Origin: JABDIP01 sp965227455
Lineage (GTDB): Bacteria > Pseudomonadota > Alphaproteobacteria > DSM-16000 > Inquilinaceae
NCBI GenBank assembly: GCA_965227455.1
Contig: OZ245752.1
Location: 3,038,001-3,102,000, forward strand
Length of the DNA stretch: 64,000 nt
Direction: 5' to 3'
Made by a program: the position numbers and the translations under genes. How positions within the stretch are numbered: the stretch's first letter is position 1; each line of letters begins with the position of its first letter. Below are positions 42,918 to 51,182 of this stretch, one piece after another. The notes under the pieces were generated by a model. It searched no databases, was not told where the DNA came from, and saw nothing but the letters and a program-made list of their open reading frames with translations.

Positions 42918-44009
42918 ATGTTACTCATCGACCTGATCACCATCCCGACCGAGCGCGATTACGGCCTGGCCGGTCCCGAAGCGCAACGGGCCATCGACCG
43001 GGGGCTCGTCGGTGCAAAATGGTATCGGACGCGCATCGACCGCGAGACCATCAAGGCTCTGATGCGGCGCAGCGACGGACCGGCGATACGGGACACAGCG
43101 ATCTGGTTGGGACTGCTCGCCGCCACGGCCGCCGGAGGAATCGCATTTTGGGGCTCCTGGGCCGCGATGCCGTTCTTCTTGGGCTATGGAGTGCTCTATG
43201 GGTCGGCTGCGGATTCCCGCTGGCATGAGTGCGGGCACCGCACCGCGTTCAAGACGGGCTGGATGAACGATGTCGTCTACCAGATCGCCAGCTTCATGAT
43301 GATGCGCAACCCGGTCACCTGGCGCCGGAGCCACATGCGCCATCACACCGACACCATCATTGTGGGGCGGGATGCCGAGATCGTCGGCATGCGCCCGCCG
43401 CAGGTGATCGTCATCCTGCTGAATTTCTTCGGCCTCGTGGCAATGCCGCAGAGCTTCGCCGCCATCGTGCGGAATGCCTTCGGCCGGCTGTCGCCGAATG
43501 AGGCGGACCTTGTTCCTGAGATCGACCGCCCACGGGCCTACTTCGCCGCGCGCGCTCACATGGCCATTTACGCCGCCACAGCCGTGGCCTGTGTCGCGTC
43601 GGGGTCGATCCTGCCCGCCATGCTGATTGGGTTGCCCCGGGTCTACGGGGTTTGGCTGCTGTTGACGATGGGCTTGACGCAGCACTTGGGGCTGGCGGAG
43701 GACGTGCTGGACCATCGGTTGAATTCACGCACGGTGAAGATGAACCGCGTGCTGCGCTTCCTTTACTGGAACATGAACTACCACGTGGAACACCACATGT
43801 TTCCGATGGTGCCTTATCACGCGCTGCCAGCCTTGCATGAGGTGGTGAAGCATGACCTGCCGGCGCCGGCGCCATCGCTCTTCCACGCCTGGCGCGAGAT
43901 CATTCCTTGCGTCCTGCGGCAACTGCGCGATCCGCATCACTTCATCCGCACGGAGCTGCCGCCCGGCGCCCAGCGTCCGTGGACCGGCCCTTCACAGGCG
44001 GCCGAATAG
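42918..44009 (+). CDS. Membrane fatty acid desaturase/hydroxylase-family di-iron enzyme
   Basis: A 363-residue integral membrane protein with four or so hydrophobic segments and the three histidine boxes of the desaturase superfamily: HECGH (about 105), HMRHH (about 145) and HVEHH (about 292). These should bind a di-iron centre. ATG 42918 follows GAGAGGA. The rhizopine-catabolism oxygenase MocD belongs to the same superfamily, and sugar-uptake neighbours make a comparable demethylase or hydroxylase role thinkable. No MocE/MocF-like electron-transfer gene is present. A lipid desaturase is equally possible. It stands alone between 151 bp and 379 bp of noncoding DNA. Confidence 0.82.
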   Translation: MLLIDLITIPTERDYGLAGPEAQRAIDRGLVGAKWYRTRIDRETIKALMRRSDGPAIRDTAIWLGLLAATAAGGIAFWGSWAAMPFFLGYGVLYGSAADSRWHECGHRTAFKTGWMNDVVYQIASFMMMRNPVTWRRSHMRHHTDTIIVGRDAEIVGMRPPQVIVILLNFFGLVAMPQSFAAIVRNAFGRLSPNEADLVPEIDRPRAYFAARAHMAIYAATAVACVASGSILPAMLIGLPRVYGVWLLLTMGLTQHLGLAEDVLDHRLNSRTVKMNRVLRFLYWNMNYHVEHHMFPMVPYHALPALHEVVKHDLPAPAPSLFHAWREIIPCVLRQLRDPHHFIRTELPPGAQRPWTGPSQAAE

Positions 44010-44388
44010 GAGATCGAAGCCAGGCGCCACGGCCGCTCCATACCGAAGGGCCGAACGTCGAGCGTCATTCTTTGGATTCTCTCACCGACGGCGCGCTTTT
44101 CGTCGGAAGGTCGACCCTGCCAGACACGGCCCGGCGGGACCGGAATTGATCCAGGGGGCTTCCGTGCCCCGGAGTGAAGTCCAGATCTACCGTACAGATC
44201 TCGACATGCCGGCAATGATCCCCGACACAGCTTGGCATAGGGAACAGCCTCGGCAATCTGCGCTCGGGGCGGATTGAACGGTCAGACCTGGCCGCCGGAA
44301 ATACGCTTGTCAACGCAGAGCACTCGGCAGACCGTAATGAGGCCGGCATTTGACAATGTCGTCGAGCAAACGTGGAGGCAGAGGGCTG
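44010..44388 (+). other. 379-bp region with no recognisable gene
   Basis: Between the desaturase-like gene and the kinase I see no conserved frame, no clear terminator and no strong promoter. TTGACA occurs at 44350-44355, but it is only 34 bp from the kinase start and lacks a -10. A long open frame on the minus strand covers this region, but it runs antisense through the kinase and has no family features. Confidence 0.4.
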
Positions 44389-45897
44389 ATGGGAAGATAC
44401 CTGCTGGGCATCGATTCGGGGACATCGGTGACCAAAGCGGCGCTCTTTGATCTCGACGGAAAAGCTCTCGCCACCGGCGCTCAGCGCGTGCAGACAAGCG
44501 CTCCGCAGCCGACATGGTCGGAGGTCGATATGGAGCAGGCCTGGCAAGCGACCGCCAAGGTCGTCCGATCGACGGTCCAGAGCGCCGATATCACAGCCGA
44601 CGAGATCGTCGCGGTCGGCGTGACTGGCGCCATGGTGGGAGCCTGGATCGTAGACCGGCGGGGCCATCCTGTAAGGCCCGCCATTCTTTGGGACGACTGC
44701 CGGACGCAGCCTTGGATCGAGCAGCGTATCGAAGACGACGCCGAGTTCATGACCCGGATCTTCAACAGCTCCGGCTCGGTCATGCAGCAAGGCTGCACAT
44801 TGCCCGTCATTCGATGGCTGTTGGATCACGAGCCCGCAGTCTTGGCGTCGGCATCGACCGTGTTTGGCTGCAAAGACTGGCTCCGGTTTCGCCTCACTGG
44901 TGCCATAGCCGCTGACCCCACGGAAGCCTCGGTCGCGCCGGGCGACGCCCGCAGCCGGGCACGCAGCGACGAAATGCTGACGCTCTTCGGGCTCGACGAG
45001 CAGCGCCAGCTCTTCCCACGGATCCGACCATCGGAAAGCTTGGCCGGCAGGGTCAGCGATGCCGCGGCCGAGGAGACCTGCCTGAACGCTGGAACACCGG
45101 TCGCCATCGGTGCCGGGGATGTGGCCTGCAGCATTCTCGGAGCCGGGGCGTCCGAAGCGGGCACCGCCTGTACCATTCTCGGCACAAACTGCCTGAACTG
45201 CCTGACCATCGATCGACCCGTGTTCACGCCGGCGGACATTGGGCTTCTGTTCACTTTGCCTGGTGGCAAGTGGTTGCGGGCAATGGTCAATGTTGCCGGC
45301 ACCACCAATCTCGACTGGTTCGTCGAGCAAATGATGCCGGACTTCCTAGCCAGCAGCGAAGACAAGCGGCACCCCTACGCGCATTTCGAGTCATTGGCCG
45401 TGGAAAGCGCTCCCGGCGCCGGGGGCGTCATCTACCACCCGTATCTTGGCAATGCCGGAATTACCGCGCCGGTGGTCTCCGCCGGCGCCCGCGGGCAGTT
45501 CTCCGACCTGACTCCAGCGCACGATCGGGCCGATCTGCTACGGGCGGTTTATGAAGGGGTGTGCTTTTCCGTTCGCGACTGCTACGACGCCATGGAACAG
45601 AAGATCGACGAAGTTCTTCTGGTTGGCGGCGGTGCCAGAAGCGATTTCTGGTGCCAGCTATTATCCGACATTTCAGGATACGAAGTAGCGGTGCCGGAGG
45701 GCGAGGAATTCGGCGCGAAAGGCGCCGCCCTGTTAGCCGGCGTCGCCGCCGGTGCCTACGAATCCGTCGCCGACGCTGTGGCGCGGACAAGCCGGATCGA
45801 CCGCCGGTACAGACCCGATCAGGGGCTCCGCAATACCTATGACGAGGCTTTCGCCCGCTTTCGGGCGATCCGCGAGGCGATGATGTCGGTCTGGTGA
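44389..45897 (+). CDS. FGGY-family carbohydrate kinase
   Basis: A 502-residue sugar kinase of the FGGY family (xylulokinase/gluconokinase-like). The N-terminal phosphate loop is LLGIDSGTSVTKAALFD, and the catalytic Asp is probably in ILWDDCRTQ. The C-terminal domain has VLLVGGGARSDFWCQLLSDI and EFGAKGAALLAG for adenosine binding. ATG 44389 is preferred, with GGAGG and GAGGG upstream; earlier in-frame starts lack them. It probably phosphorylates the pentose, pentulose or polyol imported by the ABC system encoded downstream. Confidence 0.9.
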   Translation: MGRYLLGIDSGTSVTKAALFDLDGKALATGAQRVQTSAPQPTWSEVDMEQAWQATAKVVRSTVQSADITADEIVAVGVTGAMVGAWIVDRRGHPVRPAILWDDCRTQPWIEQRIEDDAEFMTRIFNSSGSVMQQGCTLPVIRWLLDHEPAVLASASTVFGCKDWLRFRLTGAIAADPTEASVAPGDARSRARSDEMLTLFGLDEQRQLFPRIRPSESLAGRVSDAAAEETCLNAGTPVAIGAGDVACSILGAGASEAGTACTILGTNCLNCLTIDRPVFTPADIGLLFTLPGGKWLRAMVNVAGTTNLDWFVEQMMPDFLASSEDKRHPYAHFESLAVESAPGAGGVIYHPYLGNAGITAPVVSAGARGQFSDLTPAHDRADLLRAVYEGVCFSVRDCYDAMEQKIDEVLLVGGGARSDFWCQLLSDISGYEVAVPEGEEFGAKGAALLAGVAAGAYESVADAVARTSRIDRRYRPDQGLRNTYDEAFARFRAIREAMMSVW

Positions 45898-46122
45898 CTC
45901 CAGCCGATCCAGCTGCATGTCCCTTTTCCACTATGTATCGCGTGGCTAGTATGAGCGGCCAATTTGCGCCGCGCCGAAGGACGCTTGATGCTGCCGGATC
46001 CGACCACTGTCCCAGACGCTGTCCTGTTTGCCGCCCGGCATTCGCTACGCCGCATTTGCAACGGCTGCAGGCGGTCCGGATGTGCCGCTGTATGGCGCGT
46101 TTCACGATAGGCTGTGCGACGC

Positions 46123-46878
46123 ATGTCCGATACACGCGCAGATTTGGCCGGGGCCCAGGCCTATATTGACGCGGTGCGGGATCGGCTCGACGCTGTTTTT
46201 AACTCCCAGCTGGACGCCATCGCCGCCGCAGCTGCGGCGTGCGAGCGGGCTGTCACCGAAGACGGTCTGGTCTATCTGTTCGGCACCGGGCACTCGCACA
46301 TGTTGGCCGAAGAAGGCCACTACCGCGCCGGCGGACTGGCCGCTGTCTGTCCAATTCTGTCTTCTGCGGTCATGTTGCACGAAGGAGCAACCGCGAGCAC
46401 CCGGCTGGAACGCCTGCAAGGCTTCGCAGAAGGGCTGTTGCGCCGTTACCCGATTGAACGTCGCGATGTCCTGTTCGTGATCTCCACGAGCGGTGTGAAT
46501 GCCGTACCGGTCGAGGCAGCAAGACACGGGAAGTCGATCGGTGCCACCGTCATCGCCGTCACCTCTCTCGACTATTCCGGAAGTGTCGAGAACCCACCGC
46601 TCGGCGAGAGGCTCTCCGATCTTGCCGATATCGTACTCGACAACATGGTGCCGCGCGGCGACGCGCTGGTCGAAGTCGCGGAGGACGGTCGCCGGGCCGG
46701 TCCACTATCGACCATAGCCGGCGCCACACTGCTGAACGCCGTCTTCACGGAAACGGTCCGACGGCTTGGGCAGACCCAGCCCGACCCGCCGGTCTATATC
46801 AGCGCCAACATGCCAGGCGCCAAAGCCAACAACGAGCGCCTCGTCGCACGATACAAGACGCGCAATCCGCACCTCTAG
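46123..46878 (+). CDS. SIS-domain sugar isomerase-type protein
   Basis: A 251-residue protein with a single SIS domain. VYLFGTGHSHMLAEEGHYRAGG is split here as LFGTGHSHML and EEGHYRAGG. VLFVISTSGVNAVPVEAARHGK is the sugar-phosphate loop, and DYSGSVENPPLGERL follows. Relatives are annotated as sugar isomerases or MurQ-like proteins of unknown substrate. Placed between a kinase and a transporter, it probably isomerises or processes the phosphorylated sugar. ATG 46123 is chosen; a GTG three codons earlier is possible. The 225 bp before it hold no recognisable gene. Confidence 0.82.
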   Translation: MSDTRADLAGAQAYIDAVRDRLDAVFNSQLDAIAAAAAACERAVTEDGLVYLFGTGHSHMLAEEGHYRAGGLAAVCPILSSAVMLHEGATASTRLERLQGFAEGLLRRYPIERRDVLFVISTSGVNAVPVEAARHGKSIGATVIAVTSLDYSGSVENPPLGERLSDLADIVLDNMVPRGDALVEVAEDGRRAGPLSTIAGATLLNAVFTETVRRLGQTQPDPPVYISANMPGAKANNERLVARYKTRNPHL

Positions 46879-46926
46879 TGGCATGGAGCGGATTGGCCCG
46901 CAAAACGGACAAAGGGAGGAAAACAA

Positions 46927-48213
46927 ATGAGAAAGCAAGCACTTAAAGGCCTGGCGGCCTGTGTTGCCGTCATCTCGGGGTGGGTGATGCCGGCCGCGGC
47001 GCAGGTCGAGATCGTCATGTGGCACATGGAGCAACCGCCACATCGGGTCGACCGAATCCAGGGCCTGATTGACGAGTTCAACGCTGCAAATCCCGGAATA
47101 CTCGTACGCCAAGAACCGCAGAATTGGGGCGAGATCTATGCCAAGGCCCCGGCCGCCGTGGCGGCCGGCAATGCTCCAGAACTGTTGTTCGCCATTCCCG
47201 ACTTCACGCCAATTCTGAAGGGACTTGGCGCCCTTGAACCGGTCGACGACTTTGTCGCTGAACTCGACCGGGAGCACGATTTCGTCGACGCCGCCGTTGC
47301 ACCCTACACCTATGACGGAGGCACATGGGCCGTGCCGCTGTACAACATGGTGCAGTCATTGTGGTATCGCAAAAGCGTGCTAGCGCAAGCGGGGATTAAT
47401 CCGCCTTCGACCTGGAGCGAATGGAAAGAGGCTGCAGAGGCGCTGTCGTCCGCCGACCGGTATGGCATCGGTCTGCCGGCCAATCGCCAACTCTATACCG
47501 ACCAGACGATCTACAACCTGATGATCAATGCCGGTGCCGCGGAGATTTACAATCCGGACGGAACGCTGCGCTTCGACAATGCGCAAACAGTGAAGGCATA
47601 CGCATTCTACAACGACCTCTATCAGCATTCGCCACCCGACAGTCCCAGCTGGACCTGGGGCGAGGCCGAGGCCTGTTTCGCCAGCGGCGGCTGCGGAATG
47701 ATCATGCAATTCACCGTCATCACCACCTATGACACGCAAGCGGAAGGTGATCCGGACGATTTGGGTGTCGTCGCCATCCCGCGGGCCGATGATCAGAGTG
47801 AGTCAGGCGCGATCGCCTATTCGAACGCTGTGATGATCCTTACGGACGACGAACAGAAGAGAGAGGCGGCCAAGGCCTTCATCAGCTTCATCCTGGAACC
47901 GGAAAACTATGGTCGGTTCCTGAACATGGAGCCGGGCCTATTCCTGCCTGTCACGGCGGACGGGGCCCAGGCGGAGACGTTCTGGAACGAACCGATGGTG
48001 GTCAAGTATCGATCTCAAGTCGAAACGATGATCGAAAACTCGCAGAACGGCATGCTGTTCGGCTTCACGGGCGGAAACACGTTTCCTAGCATCTCCGCGA
48101 TATCGGCGCAGAACCTGATTGCCGAGACGCTGCAGCGCCTCGTGATCGATGGCGAGTCCCCCGCCGACGCGGTCGCAAGCGGGCAAGAGCGCATGGAAGA
48201 GGCGCTGCGCTGA
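46927..48213 (+). CDS. CUT1 sugar ABC transporter substrate-binding protein
   Basis: A 428-residue periplasmic protein of the family 1 extracellular solute-binding group. The signal peptide (about 1-25) ends PAAAQ. The mature protein shows VEIVMWHMEQPPHR, AAGNAPELLFAIPDF, VPLYNMVQSLWYRKSVLAQAG and a C-terminal ISAQNLIAETLQRLV. A strong GGGAGGAAAAC lies just upstream of ATG 46927. It is followed by two permease genes, separated by a very strong hairpin. The kinase and SIS genes upstream suggest a monosaccharide or polyol ligand. Confidence 0.92.
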   Translation: MRKQALKGLAACVAVISGWVMPAAAQVEIVMWHMEQPPHRVDRIQGLIDEFNAANPGILVRQEPQNWGEIYAKAPAAVAAGNAPELLFAIPDFTPILKGLGALEPVDDFVAELDREHDFVDAAVAPYTYDGGTWAVPLYNMVQSLWYRKSVLAQAGINPPSTWSEWKEAAEALSSADRYGIGLPANRQLYTDQTIYNLMINAGAAEIYNPDGTLRFDNAQTVKAYAFYNDLYQHSPPDSPSWTWGEAEACFASGGCGMIMQFTVITTYDTQAEGDPDDLGVVAIPRADDQSESGAIAYSNAVMILTDDEQKREAAKAFISFILEPENYGRFLNMEPGLFLPVTADGAQAETFWNEPMVVKYRSQVETMIENSQNGMLFGFTGGNTFPSISAISAQNLIAETLQRLVIDGESPADAVASGQERMEEALR

Positions 48214-48224
48214 CCAAACGGGCT

Positions 48225-48265
48225 GGCCCATGCCCCGCCGACCGTCCCCACGGCGGGGCTGGGCC
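48225..48265 (+). other. Strong intercistronic hairpin after the CUT1 binding-protein gene
   Basis: GCCCCGCCG (48232-48240) pairs perfectly with CGGCGGGGC (48251-48259) around a 10-base loop. An outer GGCCCA (48225-48230) pairs with TGGGCC (48260-48265), leaving one bulged T. The 15-bp stem fills most of the 61-bp gap and has no U tract, so partial read-through and mRNA protection are likely. An in-frame ATG at 48230 lies inside the stem, which argues against it as the permease start. Confidence 0.65.
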
Positions 48266-48274
48266 GACCATGGT

Positions 48275-49210
48275 GTGACGGATACCACGAAAACCGGCGC
48301 GCGGCCGCCGAAGCGCCGGCGGTTCGTCTTGACCTATCGGACCGGGCAGGTGGTTGCCGGCTACGCGCTGGTGACGCCACTGCTTTTGTGGCTTGGGGTG
48401 ACGATCGCCTACCCCCTGTTCAACGCTGTAGAGCTGAGCCTGCTCGACATTCGCATCATTGGGCAGGAAGGCGCGTTTCTGGGTTTGGACAATTATCTCC
48501 GGACGCTCGGATCGGACCGGTACTGGTCGGCCCTGGGTCGCAGCGGCATCTGGATCATCGGCAATGCAGTCGCCCAGACATTGCTGGCCTTCATGACGGC
48601 CCTCGCCATCAATCAGCGGTTTCCGGGCGTCCGCCTGGTGAGGTCATGGGTCATATTGACCTGGATCGTTCCCACCGTGGTCGTCGTGATCATCTGGCGC
48701 TGGTTGCTCGGTACGTCCGGCGGGCTCATCAACTACCTGATCATGCTGCTGGGTTTCGCGGACCGCCCCATCGGTTTCTTCGGCAGCGGCGGTAGCGCCA
48801 TGACATCGGTCATCCTGATCAATTCCTGGCGCCTCTTCCCGTTCATCGCCGTGATCTTGTTGGCCGGCCTGCAGCGCATTCCGATCGAGCTGTACGAGGC
48901 GGCCACGATGGATGGCGCGAACAGCGTCCAGAAGTTCAGATACATCACCTTGCCGCTGCTCCAGCAGACCCTGTTCGTGCTCGGCCTCGTCGGCACGCTC
49001 CTGTCGTTCAACGTCTTCGACGTCGTGTGGTTGCTTACAGCGGGCGGCCCGTCGGGCGCGACGACGACGGTACCGGTGCTGATCTACGAGACGGCGTTCA
49101 AATCCTACCGGCTCAGCGAGGCCGCCGCGATGTCGGTGATCACCGGGCTCTTCCTGATGGCATTTGCCTACGTCCTTATCCGATTTCTGGCGCCAAAGGC
49201 GGAAGTCTGA
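48275..49210 (+). CDS. CUT1 sugar ABC transporter permease, MalF-like
   Basis: A 311-residue inner-membrane permease with six predicted membrane segments. The EAA loop that contacts the ATPase is IPIELYEAATMDGANSVQKF. A hydrophilic basic N-terminus (KTGARPPKRRRF) precedes the first segment. GTG 48275 is preferred because the only other in-frame candidate, ATG 48230, is buried in the upstream hairpin; no strong ribosome binding site is seen. The gene pairs with the next permease. No ATPase gene lies in this operon. Confidence 0.9.
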   Translation: MTDTTKTGARPPKRRRFVLTYRTGQVVAGYALVTPLLLWLGVTIAYPLFNAVELSLLDIRIIGQEGAFLGLDNYLRTLGSDRYWSALGRSGIWIIGNAVAQTLLAFMTALAINQRFPGVRLVRSWVILTWIVPTVVVVIIWRWLLGTSGGLINYLIMLLGFADRPIGFFGSGGSAMTSVILINSWRLFPFIAVILLAGLQRIPIELYEAATMDGANSVQKFRYITLPLLQQTLFVLGLVGTLLSFNVFDVVWLLTAGGPSGATTTVPVLIYETAFKSYRLSEAAAMSVITGLFLMAFAYVLIRFLAPKAEV

Positions 49211-49215
49211 ACACG

Positions 49216-50043
49216 ATGCATCGAAGCATGACCCAGAACGCGGTGTTGCTTGCCGTGCTGGCCGTATTGGTGCTGATCGTCCTGGTGCCATTCTATTGGA
49301 TCGCCGCCGGTTCGATCAAAGCACCGCAAGAGATCATCGCCCGCATTCCGACATTGATCCCGAAATCGCTGACCTTCGTCCACTACGCCAAGCTGTTCGG
49401 CGCTTCGGACTTCAACACCTACTTGTTTAACAGCATCCTCGTCTCGGTCGTGTCAGCGGCCGTTACGGTGGCGTTGTCGACCGCAGCCGCCTACGCTTTC
49501 TATCGCCTGGAGTTCCCGGGGCGTGACACCCTCTTCAATGTGATTCTCATCACCTATGCATTCCCCGGCATTCTGGTTCTGATTCCGCTCTACGGGTTGA
49601 TGACGCGGCTGGGACTCGTCGACAACTTGCTGTCCCTTGTGATCGTCAACGTGACATTCGCCGCGCCGTTCTCCGTATGGATGATGCGGGCCTTCTTCAC
49701 CACAATTCCGATCGAAGTGGAAGAGGCGGCCATTGTGGACGGAGCGTCGCGCCTGCAGACCATCGTCTTCATCATGCTGCCGTTGTCGGCGCCTGGTGTG
49801 GCCAGCGTCGCGATATTTGCGTTCATCATGAGCTGGACCGAATACCTCTTCGCCTCGGTACTGATCTTGAGCGATGCCCACCGAACCATTCCGGTCGGCT
49901 TCGCCGGGATCATCGGGCAATACCAGATCGACTGGGGCCTGCTGCTCGCGGGAGCGACCCTGGCGACAATTCCCGTCGTCATCCTGTTCGCTCTTATCGG
50001 CCGCTATTTCATTCAGGGACTGACCGCAGGCGCCGTGAAATGA
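49216..50043 (+). CDS. CUT1 sugar ABC transporter permease, MalG-like
   Basis: A 275-residue permease with six membrane segments. The first starts at about residue 8 (VLLAVLAVLVLIVLVPFYW). The EAA loop is IPIEVEEAAIVDGASRLQTI and the protein ends QGLTAGAVK, a typical MalG-like C-terminus. It starts 5 bp after the previous permease stop. The operon ends here, followed by 239 bp without a gene before the convergent GntR gene. The missing ATPase may be supplied by the UgpC-like protein at 55925-56998. Confidence 0.9.
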   Translation: MHRSMTQNAVLLAVLAVLVLIVLVPFYWIAAGSIKAPQEIIARIPTLIPKSLTFVHYAKLFGASDFNTYLFNSILVSVVSAAVTVALSTAAAYAFYRLEFPGRDTLFNVILITYAFPGILVLIPLYGLMTRLGLVDNLLSLVIVNVTFAAPFSVWMMRAFFTTIPIEVEEAAIVDGASRLQTIVFIMLPLSAPGVASVAIFAFIMSWTEYLFASVLILSDAHRTIPVGFAGIIGQYQIDWGLLLAGATLATIPVVILFALIGRYFIQGLTAGAVK

Positions 50044-50282
50044 AGACCGATGCCTCGGCTTTCGAGGTCTCGAGCGGCAATGCCGGCTTGTCGGGAACAG
50101 CGTGGCCTCACGATCTTCATGCCCCGAGTCACGACCAACTCCGAGACCCTGCAAGGCACCTCACGCTTGCCGGTGACTGTGGGTGATCACGACAAAGCAC
50201 TTCCCGGCGCCCGGACCACACGATCCACGGCCCGCTTCCCGGACGCCGCGAGAGTGAGCCAGCGAGGGCCGTCGGGGCAAGC

Positions 50283-50969
50283 TCAGACCGCCGATGATGC
50301 GGCCAGGCCGATCAGGTATCGACGCACCTCTGCTTCGGCGCGCGTGGGGTCGCGCGATGCGATGGCCGCAGCGATCGCCCGGAGCTGTTCGTGGACATGA
50401 CGGCGAACCAACTCGGCCACATGGGCGTGTTGCTGGTGTCCGTCAAAATTGCTTCTTCGTCGCGCCAGCAGGATCTGGTCGAAGGTCCACAGCAGGAATT
50501 CATTGCCGGCGGCTTCGTAATAGAGGCGCGAGAAGGCGTAAATGGCCTCCTTGAAGGCGAGCCAGTCGACTGCCTTCAGCGTTTCTTCGGCGGCATCGGC
50601 CAGGGCCTGCATCAGATTCTCGGTGCCGGCGGTCGCGGCCTTGGCGGCAACGGCTGGCTCGATCAATAACCGAGCTTCCAGGGTCTCCTGAAAATCGTGC
50701 GACTGTCCCGCAGACAGGTCGACGCCGGCATCCTCCATCTCGATGATTTGCGGCGCCCGCTCGGCGAGATAGGTCCCACTGCCGATCTTACGTTCGACCA
50801 GTCCTTCCTTCTGCAGCATCAACAGAGCATCGCGAACCTGGGTCCGCGACGCGCCCTGCAATTCGGCCAACCTGCGCTCGTTCGGCATGCGCGCACCGGG
50901 TGAGATCTTGCCGGACCGGATCAGGCCCAGGATCTCGTCATACACGCGGAAGCTGCCGTTATGGTTCAC
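50283..50969 (-). CDS. GntR/FadR-family (FCD domain) transcriptional regulator
   Basis: A 228-residue regulator with an N-terminal winged helix (FRVYDEILGLIRSGKI, RRLAELQGASRTQVRDAL, VERKIGSGTYL) and an all-helical FCD ligand-binding domain containing EARLLIEPAVAAKAA and the metal-site His residues of HVAELVRRHVHEQL. GTG 50969 is chosen because AAGGA lies seven bases upstream. A TTG at 50993 lacks a site and overlaps a likely operator. It is divergent from the CUT1 operon starting at 51183, and the gap contains three TGGTnnACCA-like sites, so it probably controls that operon and itself in response to a sugar acid. Confidence 0.92.
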   Translation of the reverse strand: MNHNGSFRVYDEILGLIRSGKISPGARMPNERRLAELQGASRTQVRDALLMLQKEGLVERKIGSGTYLAERAPQIIEMEDAGVDLSAGQSHDFQETLEARLLIEPAVAAKAATAGTENLMQALADAAEETLKAVDWLAFKEAIYAFSRLYYEAAGNEFLLWTFDQILLARRRSNFDGHQQHAHVAELVRRHVHEQLRAIAAAIASRDPTRAEAEVRRYLIGLAASSAV

Positions 50970-50992
50970 GACGTGGTCCTTGCGACTGGACA

Positions 50993-51006
50993 ATTGGTTG
51001 ACCGAT
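50993..51006. promoter_or_regulatory. GntR-type operator next to the regulator gene
   Basis: ATTGGTTGACCGAT has arms ATTGGT and ACCGAT that are complementary at five of six positions, matching the TGGTnnACCA pattern of FadR-type regulators at seven of eight. It lies just upstream of the preferred regulator start and suggests autoregulation. Confidence 0.55.
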
Positions 51007-51089
51007 TTTCGACTGCCCAGTCAACTAGCCGAGCATCGGCGGAATTGCAAGGGGGCGATCAAATCTAGCGCACAAACAGGCAACGACCC

Positions 51090-51118
51090 TTGACACGCCC
51101 GACGGGCGACCGTTCAAT
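51090..51118 (+). promoter_or_regulatory. Promoter of the second CUT1 operon
   Basis: TTGACA (51090-51095) and TTCAAT (51113-51118) are 17 bp apart, and the predicted start site near 51125 falls inside the perfect GntR-type operator at 51117-51130. This geometry fits simple repression. Confidence 0.6.
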
Positions 51119-51130
51119 TGGTCTACCAAT
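51117..51130. promoter_or_regulatory. GntR-type operator, perfect inverted repeat
   Basis: ATTGGTCTACCAAT is a perfect inverted repeat (ATTGGT/ACCAAT) around a CT centre and contains the full TGGTnnACCA motif of FadR-subfamily regulators. It overlaps the expected transcription start of the operon at 51183. Confidence 0.75.
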
Positions 51131-51142
51131 AATACCGAATAA

Positions 51143-51152
51143 AGGTTGACCA
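51143..51152. promoter_or_regulatory. Additional GntR-type half-matching operator
   Basis: AGGTTGACCA differs from TGGTnnACCA at one position and lies 31 bp before the binding-protein start, in the leader of the operon mRNA. It may be a secondary site for the divergent GntR regulator. Confidence 0.4.
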
Positions 51153-51182
51153 CTTGGGTGCCTAGTACAAGGGAGGAAACCA

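Noticed and set aside
44065..45330. 421-codon minus-strand open frame antisense to the FGGY kinase
   Set aside because: The kinase has all family motifs on the plus strand. The antisense product shows none and has no plausible start context.
48149..48274. Earlier starts for the first permease of the CUT1 operon
   Set aside because: Starts before 48213 lie inside the binding-protein gene, and ATG 48230 is within a 15-bp stem. The added residues have no transporter character.
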